Source: Acidobacteriota bacterium
Lineage (GTDB): Bacteria; Acidobacteriota; Terriglobia; Terriglobales; Acidobacteriaceae
NCBI GenBank assembly: GCA_003224995.1
Contig: QIAI01000148.1
Location: forward strand, 1 to 5,813
Length of the DNA: 5,813 nucleotides
Direction: 5' to 3'
The position numbers were made by a program, and so were the translations under genes. Shown here piece by piece: positions 1 to 5,670 of this stretch. The notes beneath the pieces were generated by a model that was not told the origin of the DNA, did no database searches, and worked only from the letters and a program-made list of their open reading frames with translations. Position 1 is the stretch's first letter. Each line of letters begins with the position of its first letter.

Positions 1-2234
1 ACGTAAACCCGGTAAGAACGGTTATTGAAGTCGAAGTCGTTCACGTACGCCGAGCCCATATAAACGCTGAGCGTGTCGGTGATCTGCGAAAGCGGGATGT
101 GAAGGCTTTTGGCCTTTTCGCGATCGATGGTGACGAGAAATTGCGGATCGCTGGCGCTGTACGAGGTGAACAGGCCAGTGAGATCTTTTTCCTTGCGCTG
201 GTTTCCCTGCCGGATGAGTTCGTGCGTGACCTGGTCTAACTCCTGCAGGCTGTGGCCGCCCTGGTCCTGCACCTCGAATTGAAATCCTCCGAACTGGCCC
301 AGGCCCTGGACGGCGGGAGGCGGGAAGGGAATGACGATGGCGCCCTGAATCGACATCAGTTCGCCCCGAATGCGGTTGATGATTGCGTCCGCCTTGTGGT
401 CCTCGCCTTTCCGCTGGGAGTAGGGACGCAGGGGAACAAAGGTCAGACCGCGATTCGGCGCGTTCCCGCCGAAACTGAATCCCGAGATGGCGAAGGTGCC
501 TGCGGCTTCGGGAACTTTCTCGAGAGTCTTGCTGATCTGCTGCCCGATTTTCTTGGTGTAACTCAGCGAAGCCCCGCTGGGCGCCTGGATGGCGATGATG
601 AAGTAGCCCTGGTCTTCGTTGGGCACGAATCCTGTGGGCACTCGACGAAATACGAACCAGGTCAGGCCGAGGCCGGTGAAGAAGAGGATCACGGCGACCC
701 AGCGATACTCGAGGAATTTATGGAGTGCGCGGCGGTAGCCTTCGTTGAGCTTGGCGATGATGCGGTCGACCGCAGCGAAGAACGCGTTTTTCGTGCCGTG
801 CGTCTTGCCCAGCAGCAGCGCCGCGAGCGACGGGGTGAGCGTCAAGGCATTGAACGCGGAGATGGAGATGGAAAAAGCGATGGTCAAGGCGAACTGGCGG
901 AACAGGATGCCGGTGGGTCCGGGAAAAAATGCGACCTGAACGAATACCGCCACCAGGACCAGCGACGTGGCAATCACGGCGCCCGCGACTTCTCCCATAG
1001 CCTCCGATGCGGCCTGATGCGTTTCGCTCTGGCCTTCCTGGATGTGGCGCTCGATATTTTCGATCACCACGATGGCATCGTCGACCACCAGTCCGGTGGC
1101 CAGCGTGATTCCGAACAGTGTCAGGGTGTTAATGGAAAAACCCAGCAACTTCACGAACGCGAAGGTACCCACCAGCGAGACTGGAATCGTGACCGCTGGA
1201 ATGATGGTGGTCCGCCAATCCTGCAGGAAAATGAAAATCACCAGGATGACCAGCACGATGGCTTCAATCAGCGTGCTCAGCACGTCGCGGATGGATTCGC
1301 CAACCGCATCGGTGGTATCGAAGGCAAGCTGGTACTTCATGCCGGGAGGAAAGCGCTTCGAGAGTCGATCGAGTTCGGCGATGGCATCGCGGTCGACTTC
1401 GAGCGCATTGGCATTGGAGAGTTGGGTGATGCCGAGGCCAACCGCATCCTTGCCGTTGAACTGCAATTCGGAGCTGTGGATGATGTTGTCGAATTGAGAG
1501 GCTTCCGAGAGCCGTCCGATGGCGCGCACACTGATTTGATATTCCTGGCTGGGCTTGGCGGGAGGCTGGCCGACTTGCCCGGCAGCGACTTCCACGTTCT
1601 GTTCGGTGAGGGCGCCCACCACGTCGCCGGCCGTGAGACCGCGACTGGCCATGCGGACGGGGTCGAGCCAGAGCCGCATGGAGTACTTGCGTTCGCCAAA
1701 GATGATCACATCCGCCACGCCTTTGACGCGCTTGAGCGAATCCTTTACGTAAACGTCGAGATAGTTGCTCAGGAAGAGGGGGTCGTAGCGGCCATCGGGC
1801 GAGAAGACGGCAGCGCCGAAGACGAAGTTCTCGGATGCCTTCACGATGGAAATCCCGTTCGCCTTGACGGTATTGGGAAGGCGTCCCTGGGCGGTGTTGA
1901 CCCGGTTCTGGATGTCGACCGCGGCGAGGTCAGGGTCGCGGTTGAGATCGAAGGTGGCCACAATGCTGCTCGAGCCATCGTTGCAGCTGGAGGACTCGAT
2001 ATATTTCATCCCTTCGGCGCCATTGATCTGCTGCTCGAGTGGAGTGGTGACGGCGGATTCGACGGTCTGCGCGCTCGCGCCTACGTAAAAGCTGTTTACC
2101 GAGACTTGTGGCGGGGCGAGGGTGGGGAATTGGGAGATCGGAAGAGTGGGGATGACTACGGCCCCGGCCAGAATGATGAGCAGGGAACAGACTGTGGCAA
2201 AGACTGGTCGGTGAATGAAGAAGTCAACGAACAT
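1..2234 (-). CDS. RND multidrug efflux transporter, AcrB/MexB (HAE1) type, C-terminus cut by window edge
   Basis: Inner-membrane proton/drug antiporter of a tripartite efflux pump. Translating the minus strand from the ATG at 2234 gives 744 uninterrupted codons beginning MFVDFFIHRPVFATV, the typical HAE1 start with TM1 at about residues 9-29. A TGA four codons upstream makes this the first ATG in frame. Recognisable parts are PLEQQINGAEGMKYI (porter domain), VADVIIFGERKYSMRLWLDP, the TM4 proton-relay motif GLVVDDAIVVIEN with the aspartate pair at residues 385-386 (D407/D408 in E. coli AcrB), FFPGPTGILFRQF, the glycine-loop region GFSFGG..NRG (585-596), and YVNDF near the edge. About 300 residues, including TM7-12, lie outside. 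Relative to AcrB about 24 residues are missing between F248 and F259, where LRDVA..ELG..NYD normally stands. No clear Shine-Dalgarno sequence precedes the ATG. It follows the adaptor gene in the same operon. Family assignment is certain; the substrate is unknown. Confidence 0.96.
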   Translation of the reverse strand, partial: MFVDFFIHRPVFATVCSLLIILAGAVVIPTLPISQFPTLAPPQVSVNSFYVGASAQTVESAVTTPLEQQINGAEGMKYIESSSCNDGSSSIVATFDLNRDPDLAAVDIQNRVNTAQGRLPNTVKANGISIVKASENFVFGAAVFSPDGRYDPLFLSNYLDVYVKDSLKRVKGVADVIIFGERKYSMRLWLDPVRMASRGLTAGDVVGALTEQNVEVAAGQVGQPPAKPSQEYQISVRAIGRLSEASQFDNIIHSSELQFNGKDAVGLGITQLSNANALEVDRDAIAELDRLSKRFPPGMKYQLAFDTTDAVGESIRDVLSTLIEAIVLVILVIFIFLQDWRTTIIPAVTIPVSLVGTFAFVKLLGFSINTLTLFGITLATGLVVDDAIVVIENIERHIQEGQSETHQAASEAMGEVAGAVIATSLVLVAVFVQVAFFPGPTGILFRQFALTIAFSISISAFNALTLTPSLAALLLGKTHGTKNAFFAAVDRIIAKLNEGYRRALHKFLEYRWVAVILFFTGLGLTWFVFRRVPTGFVPNEDQGYFIIAIQAPSGASLSYTKKIGQQISKTLEKVPEAAGTFAISGFSFGGNAPNRGLTFVPLRPYSQRKGEDHKADAIINRIRGELMSIQGAIVIPFPPPAVQGLGQFGGFQFEVQDQGGHSLQELDQVTHELIRQGNQRKEKDLTGLFTSYSASDPQFLVTIDREKAKSLHIPLSQITDTLSVYMGSAYVNDFDFNNRSYRVY

Positions 2235-2268
2235 GGAGTGAGATCATCAAACGCACACCAAATTTCCC

Positions 2269-2380
2269 CCACAGAGTCACAGAGAACAAAGGATCGTTCT
2301 TTCTCCGCGCCTCTGCGTTCCTTCTCTGCGCCCTCCGCGTTTTAGGTTTTGCTCTTCTTGTTTTCTCTGTAACTCTGTGG
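2269..2380. repeat. Palindromic intergenic repeat element (112 bp) between adaptor and RND genes
   Basis: The ends are an inverted repeat: CCACAGAGTCACAGAGAA (2269-2286) against TTCTCTGTAACTCTGTGG (2363-2380), pairing at 17 of 18 positions. The core is pyrimidine-rich on the plus strand and carries four copies of CTCYGCG, at 2303-2309, 2311-2317, 2324-2330 and 2333-2339. There is no ORF with family resemblance and no T-tract, so it is not an ordinary terminator. I recall similar CACAGAG / CTCTGCG elements scattered through acidobacterial and other environmental genomes, but I cannot name the family. In the adaptor-RND transcript it could fold into an 18-bp stem closing a loop of about 76 nt. 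Confidence 0.75.
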
Positions 2381-2410
2381 TGAGAGCAACTGCCGTACAG
2401 CAACCAACAA

Positions 2411-3502
2411 CTAGCTTTGCGGCGTGACCGGCGTGCCATCTACTAGGAACTGGGTTCCGGAAACGATCACCTTTTCGCCGGGCTTCACTCCATCGAGTAC
2501 CGCATAATCGTTATCAACCATCTGGCCGACTTTGAGCGGCTTTTGCCGGGCCACGTAGCCGCCTTTGTCGTTCGCTTCGGCGACGAAGGCGAAGTACTGT
2601 CCCCCGACGCGGCTCACCGCAAGTACCGGTACGACCGGACTGGTGTGTGTGCCCCAAATCACGCGGGCGCGAATGAATTGCGACTGCCGCAGCTTGTCCT
2701 TGTTGTTCGCGATACTCGCCTTGACCAGGATGGTTTGCGTAGTGTTGTCCACTTGCGGCGAGATGAAGCTGACCCGGCTGTCGGCGATGACATTGCCGCT
2801 TCCGTCCAGAACTTGCACCGGCATGTTCATCTTGAGTTGCGACGAGCGCTCGATGGGAACGTAGACATAAACTTCGAGCGTGCCCGGCTTATCGACGGTC
2901 GTGAGCATGGTAGTGGTGGTGACGCGATCCCCCACGTGCACGGGGATGTCGCCCACAATGCCGGACCATGGGGCAATCACGCTGTAGTAGTGCAGTTGCA
3001 CTTGTTGTTCGCGCACGCTGGCATCGAGAGCCTGAGCCTGCGATTTGGCGGTCTCCAGCGCGGTGCGAGCCTGGTCGAGATCCTGTTTACTCACAGCCCC
3101 TGCCTGGTAGAGCCCGCTGCTGCGCTCATACTGCTGTTGCGTCCACTTCAGGTTGGCTTGGGCGGCGGCGCGAGTATCTTCCTGGCTCCGCACCGTGGCC
3201 TGTTGTTTGAGCGGATCGATTTGCATCATCAGCTTGCCACTCGAAACCGCTTCGCCCGAGTGGACGGCAATCTGTACGATCTCGCCCTCGACCCGGGGCA
3301 TGATGACGGCGGAGTTGCGGGACTTCAGCGTGGCGACGTAGTCGCTGGTATCACTGACCGGGATGGCGCGGGCGACTTCGACTTTCACCGGCATCGCGCC
3401 GGGCGGCGGGGCATCAGCGCCGGCACGTTTTCCGCAGCCGGTCAGTACACCGGCGCACAGCAAAACGATCAAGAGGATGCGTGGCCGATTCGAATTCGAC
3501 AC
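2411..3502 (-). CDS. RND efflux periplasmic adaptor (membrane fusion) lipoprotein, AcrA/MexA type
   Basis: Periplasmic adaptor, 363 residues, linking the inner-membrane RND pump to an outer-membrane channel. A basic N-terminus and hydrophobic stretch (8-20) end in the lipobox L20-T-G-C23, so it is a predicted lipoprotein anchored through Cys23. Domains follow the family order: N-terminal strands and first lipoyl half (about 38-98, with VEGEIVQIAVHSGEAVSSGKLMMQIDP), an alpha-helical hairpin (about 99-170, rich in Q, A and E, with YQAGAVSKQDLDQA at the turn side), second lipoyl half (about 171-205, SVIAPWSGIVGDIPVHVGDRV), beta-barrel (about 206-290) and membrane-proximal domain (about 291-358, ending LDGVKPGEKVIVSGTQFLVDGTPV). 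The start is GTG: GAGGA stands 8 nt upstream and a TAG lies further upstream in frame. Length is normal for the family. It is the first gene of the operon with the RND transporter, 176 bp upstream of it. Substrate unknown. Confidence 0.96.
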   Translation of the reverse strand: MSNSNRPRILLIVLLCAGVLTGCGKRAGADAPPPGAMPVKVEVARAIPVSDTSDYVATLKSRNSAVIMPRVEGEIVQIAVHSGEAVSSGKLMMQIDPLKQQATVRSQEDTRAAAQANLKWTQQQYERSSGLYQAGAVSKQDLDQARTALETAKSQAQALDASVREQQVQLHYYSVIAPWSGIVGDIPVHVGDRVTTTTMLTTVDKPGTLEVYVYVPIERSSQLKMNMPVQVLDGSGNVIADSRVSFISPQVDNTTQTILVKASIANNKDKLRQSQFIRARVIWGTHTSPVVPVLAVSRVGGQYFAFVAEANDKGGYVARQKPLKVGQMVDNDYAVLDGVKPGEKVIVSGTQFLVDGTPVTPQS

Positions 3503-3575
3503 AGAACACTTCCTCGCTCCCTAGTAAGCTACCACGCAGAGCACATGGTTCACTATGATTAGTCCTCAGAATTCA

Positions 3576-3737
3576 GTCGTTGGTCGTTAGTCGTTGGTCG
3601 TTGGCCAAACCCATGGTCGAAATTACAGACCGGGCAGGCCATTGTTCCTCGCCAAAATTCAATTCGAAGCCATGCGGACAGGAGGCACCACCACGTCCTC
3701 GCCAACGACCAAGGACCAAGGACCAAAGACCAACGAC
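3576..3737. repeat. Inverted arrays of a 7-bp unit (GTCGTTG / CAACGAC) in the divergent intergenic region
   Basis: The left arm has four consecutive heptamers, GTCGTTG, GTCGTTA, GTCGTTG, GTCGTTG (3576-3603), followed by GCC. The right arm starts with GCC (3701-3703), whose last C opens five consecutive heptamers in the opposite orientation: CAACGAC, CAAGGAC, CAAGGAC, CAAAGAC, CAACGAC (3703-3737). The arms are about 97 bp apart and could pair over roughly 28-35 bp with mismatches. The element fills most of the space between the divergent adaptor and aldolase genes. It looks like a dispersed palindromic repeat. I recall similar GGTCGTTGGTC-type repeats in acidobacterial intergenic DNA but cannot name a family. 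The 94-97 bp between the arms show no convincing gene. Confidence 0.75.
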
Positions 3738-3786
3738 CCCCGACTGAAGCCTGGCGCCTGCCGTGTTCTGCTACATTGGAACGCCT

Positions 3787-4824
3787 ATGAAGCCACTGCG
3801 CAGCTTCGCCAGCGATAACAATGCGGGCGTCCATCCGGAGATCTTGAAGGCCATTGCCCTGGTCAATGAAGGCCACGTGGTGGGCTACGGAGCCGATCCC
3901 TACACGGCTCTCATGGTGAATACATTTCGCGAGCATTTCGGCGCGGAGGCTGAGATTTTTCCGGTGTTTAACGGCACCGGCGCGAACTGCTTGTGCCTGC
4001 AGGCTCTGACCAAGTCCTACCACGCGGTAATCTGCGCGGCCTCGGCTCACATCTATACGGACGAGTGTGGCGCGCCCGAGAAATTTACGGGCTGCAAATT
4101 GATTCCGCTTCAGACTTCGGATGGAAAGCTAACGGTCGAGATGGTACGACACGCCTATCACGGCATCGGCGACGAACACCACGTTCAGCCTAAAATCATT
4201 TCGATTACGCAAGCCACCGAGATGGGAACGATCTACCAGCCGGGAGAAATCCGGGCCCTGGCGCATTTCGCGCATGAACGCGACATGTATGTGCACCTCG
4301 ATGGCGCGCGCATTGCCAATGCGGCGGCGGCTTTGGGGCAGACGTTGCGGCAGGCGACCCGCGACTTGGGGGTCGACGTGCTCTCGTTTGGCGGCACGAA
4401 GAATGGAATCATGGGCGGGGAAGCCGTGGTGTTCTTCCAGCCGCAGATGGCAGCGGATTTTCTTTTCCTGCGCAAGCAGTCGATGCAGTTGGCATCCAAG
4501 ATGAGATTCATCTCCGCGCAACTGGCGACTCTGCTTACGAATGATTTGTGGCTGGCGAACGCGCAACATTCCAATCGTATGGCGCAGCTTCTGGAATCGG
4601 AGTTACGCCGGATTCCGGGCGTGAAGATTCATTATCACGTGGAAGCGAATGGAGTTTTCGCCAACATACCTCGCGAGGCGATCGCCAGGATTCAGGACCG
4701 GTACTTCTTCTATGTCTGGAACGAAGAGGAATCCCTGGTGCGCTGGATGTGCTCGTTCGACACGACGGAGGAAGACGTGCGGGAATTTGCGAGGTTCGTG
4801 ACGGACGTCGTCGGCGAACGTTGA
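3787..4824 (+). CDS. PLP-dependent aldolase of the low-specificity L-threonine aldolase / beta-eliminating lyase family
   Basis: Cytosolic fold-type I PLP enzyme, 345 residues, normal for the family. Known members cleave L-threonine or L-allo-threonine to glycine and acetaldehyde. Visible landmarks: S9-D-N-N-A-G-V-H-P near the N-terminus, GYGADPYT, the phosphate-binding turn N62-G-T-G65, S86-A-H88-I-Y (the His expected to stack on the PLP ring), H170-L-D172-G-A-R175 (Asp to the pyridine nitrogen), S200-FGGT-K205-NG (K205 is the predicted Schiff-base lysine), and R319-W-M-C near the C-terminus, a likely carboxylate-binding arginine. I chose the ATG at 3787 because family members begin a few residues before SDN. 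A GTG at 3763 would add eight residues (MFCYIGTP), has no ribosome site and is less likely. GGA stands about 6 nt before the ATG, a weak ribosome site. Not co-directional with the pump genes. Exact substrate (threonine, allo-threonine, phenylserine) cannot be read from sequence. Confidence 0.93.
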   Translation: MKPLRSFASDNNAGVHPEILKAIALVNEGHVVGYGADPYTALMVNTFREHFGAEAEIFPVFNGTGANCLCLQALTKSYHAVICAASAHIYTDECGAPEKFTGCKLIPLQTSDGKLTVEMVRHAYHGIGDEHHVQPKIISITQATEMGTIYQPGEIRALAHFAHERDMYVHLDGARIANAAAALGQTLRQATRDLGVDVLSFGGTKNGIMGGEAVVFFQPQMAADFLFLRKQSMQLASKMRFISAQLATLLTNDLWLANAQHSNRMAQLLESELRRIPGVKIHYHVEANGVFANIPREAIARIQDRYFFYVWNEEESLVRWMCSFDTTEEDVREFARFVTDVVGER

Positions 4825-4951
4825 AAAGAACCGCCTCACGGGGGGCGCCGTTCCTGAAGCCACTCGAGGGGATTCCTACCTGGGTAGATGTCGTTCCTGT
4901 CGGCGGCAGGTGCGATCACCAAGGTTGCCCCTTGCATTTTGAACAGGCTTT

Positions 4952-4957
4952 TATAAA
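4952..4957 (+). promoter_or_regulatory. Tentative -10 element upstream of the Ig-like lipoprotein gene
   Basis: TATAAA inside the small palindrome TTTTATAAAA (4949-4958) is the only markedly AT-rich spot in the 187-bp spacer after the aldolase gene and lies 54 bp before the next start codon. No well-spaced -35 is seen: TTGCAT (4932-4937) is only 14 bp away and TTGCCC (4925-4930) is 21 bp away. The rest of the spacer holds two short inverted repeats without a T-tract, so I see no convincing terminator. Confidence 0.28.
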
Positions 4958-5011
4958 ATTGGCGGCATCCGCACACAATTTGCTGGTGGGATTCAGTTCC
5001 CGGGAGTTTGG

Positions 5012-5446
5012 ATGCAGACGAAGTGGTCGGCCCTGACGGGCCTGTTAGTCGCGGTATTCTGGCTGGCGAGCCTGTCGGCTTGCGGGCATGAGCAGCAGTT
5101 GGTCTCGATTTCCGTCGAACCATCGACAGAAACCTTCGGATCGGCAAGTACTCCGTTGGACCTCGACAGAGGGGCGAACGTACAGCTCAGGGCATTGGGC
5201 TCCTTCATCCACCCACCCGTCACCAAAGACATCACAAACCAGGTCGTATGGGTGTCGAATACGCCGGACATGGTCACAGTGAGTTCGACCGGGCTGATTA
5301 CGCCCACGGGGCGCGCCTGTGGCGGGACGATTATTTCCGCGACGGTTACCACCAATCACAGTAGTGCGAATATTTCGTCCAATGGGGCGATCGTGACGGG
5401 GACGATGCAGGCGAACGTAGTCTGCTTCACGGGCACGGGACCGTAG
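5012..5446 (+). CDS. Small lipoprotein with one bacterial Ig-like (Big2-type) domain
   Basis: 144 residues. The N-terminus has a basic start (K4), a hydrophobic segment (about 7-20) and the lipobox L21-S-A-C24, so the mature protein is predicted to be lipidated at Cys24 and exposed to the periplasm or cell surface. Residues about 30-113 resemble a single group 2 bacterial Ig-like domain: SISVEPS at the first strand, ...GANVQLRALGSF, then VVWVSNTPDMVTVSSTGLITPTG, which matches the usual V-x-W-x-S-x-x-P-x-V-A-x-V-x-x-x-G-x-V/I-T pattern, and ISATVTT. Two further cysteines, C103 and C138, could form a disulfide. GGGAG 5 nt before the ATG is a good ribosome site and fixes the start. It probably has its own promoter. 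Its stop lies 5 bp from the stop of the convergent small gene. The Ig-like domain suggests binding or a structural role; no specific function can be given. Confidence 0.85.
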   Translation: MQTKWSALTGLLVAVFWLASLSACGHEQQLVSISVEPSTETFGSASTPLDLDRGANVQLRALGSFIHPPVTKDITNQVVWVSNTPDMVTVSSTGLITPTGRACGGTIISATVTTNHSSANISSNGAIVTGTMQANVVCFTGTGP

Positions 5447-5451
5447 CGCCG

Positions 5452-5619
5452 TTAGGTGTCTTCCAGCAGTTTTCCCAGGGTAGGTTTGTGCTTTTCCTGC
5501 TTGCGCTTCTTCCGGTCGGGGACGACCTGCGTAGGCGGCGGCATGCCGATGCGCTCGCGGGCCAATTCCTTGACCGCAGTCACCACGCGAAATCGGCGCA
5601 CCCGCTTTTTCTTCGCCAT
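5452..5619 (-). CDS. Small, strongly basic conserved-type protein of unknown function (55 residues)
   Basis: A complete short reading frame from the ATG at 5619 to the TAA at 5454-5452. The product begins MAKKKRVRRFRVVTAVKELARE, continues RIGMPPPTQVVPDRKKRKQEK and ends HKPTLGKLLEDT. Lysine and arginine make up roughly a third of it; there is no signal peptide, membrane segment or cysteine, so it is probably cytosolic and could bind nucleic acid or the ribosome. Coding support: protein-like composition, a helix-friendly N-terminal half, a proline-rich middle and a defined C-terminal block. I have the impression of similar short proteins (ARERIG.PPP...KHKPTLGKLL) in acidobacterial genomes, to be verified by search. 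AAGGA directly abuts the ATG, too close for a normal ribosome site; CAGGA 9 nt upstream is better placed and comes from the adjacent 20-bp repeat. Function unknown. Confidence 0.72.
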   Translation of the reverse strand: MAKKKRVRRFRVVTAVKELARERIGMPPPTQVVPDRKKRKQEKHKPTLGKLLEDT

Positions 5620-5629
5620 TCCTTAGTGT

Positions 5630-5670
5630 CCTGTCCCGCAAATTCGCGGCCTGTCCCGCAAATTCGGCGG
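5630..5670. repeat. Two-copy 20/21-bp direct repeat upstream of the small basic gene
   Basis: CCTGTCCCGCAAATTCG starts at 5630 and again at 5650. The copies are 20 and 21 bp long and head to tail; the second has one extra G at its end (CGG becomes GCGG). Each carries a nearly palindromic core, GCAAATTCGC (5638-5647) and GCAAATTCGG (5658-5667), exactly 20 bp apart, on the same face of the helix. The array ends 11 bp from the small gene's start codon. Confidence 0.7.

Noticed and set aside
252..2345. A 697-codon open frame on the plus strand
   Set aside because: It runs antisense to the RND transporter, whose minus-strand product matches the AcrB family throughout. The plus-strand product is low-complexity, rich in D, G, E and H, with no domain; long antisense frames are common in GC-rich genes.
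3531..3549. ACCACGCAGAGCACATGGT as an operator for a TetR-type regulator of the pump
   Set aside because: Only five of nine positions are symmetric and no regulator gene is visible; too weak to call.
2543..3562. A 339-codon open frame on the plus strand
   Set aside because: Antisense to the clear adaptor protein gene; its product has H/D/R/G-biased composition and no recognisable family.
3772..3777. TACATT, preceded by TG, as an extended -10 giving a nearly leaderless aldolase mRNA
   Set aside because: Matches the -10 consensus only partly, has no -35, and depends on an unmapped start site.
3559..4050. A 163-codon minus-strand frame, including a 27-residue end part from 3642 starting MACPVCNFDHGFG with a CxxC pair
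   Set aside because: Most of it is antisense to the aldolase, and its end is translated heptamer repeat (PTTNDQRL). The short CxxC part has GAGG nearby but no other coding support, so I do not call it.
4876..4916. Short inverted repeats (CTACC/GGTAG and CCTG/CAGG) after the aldolase as a terminator
   Set aside because: Stems are only 4-5 bp and no T-tract follows.
4548..5036. A 162-codon plus-strand frame overlapping the aldolase and the following spacer
   Set aside because: Out of frame with the aldolase and the lipoprotein gene, no family resemblance; a shadow frame.
5045..5641. A 198-codon minus-strand frame covering the lipoprotein and the small gene
   Set aside because: Antisense to the lipoprotein and in a different frame from the small basic gene; R/G/H-rich shadow.
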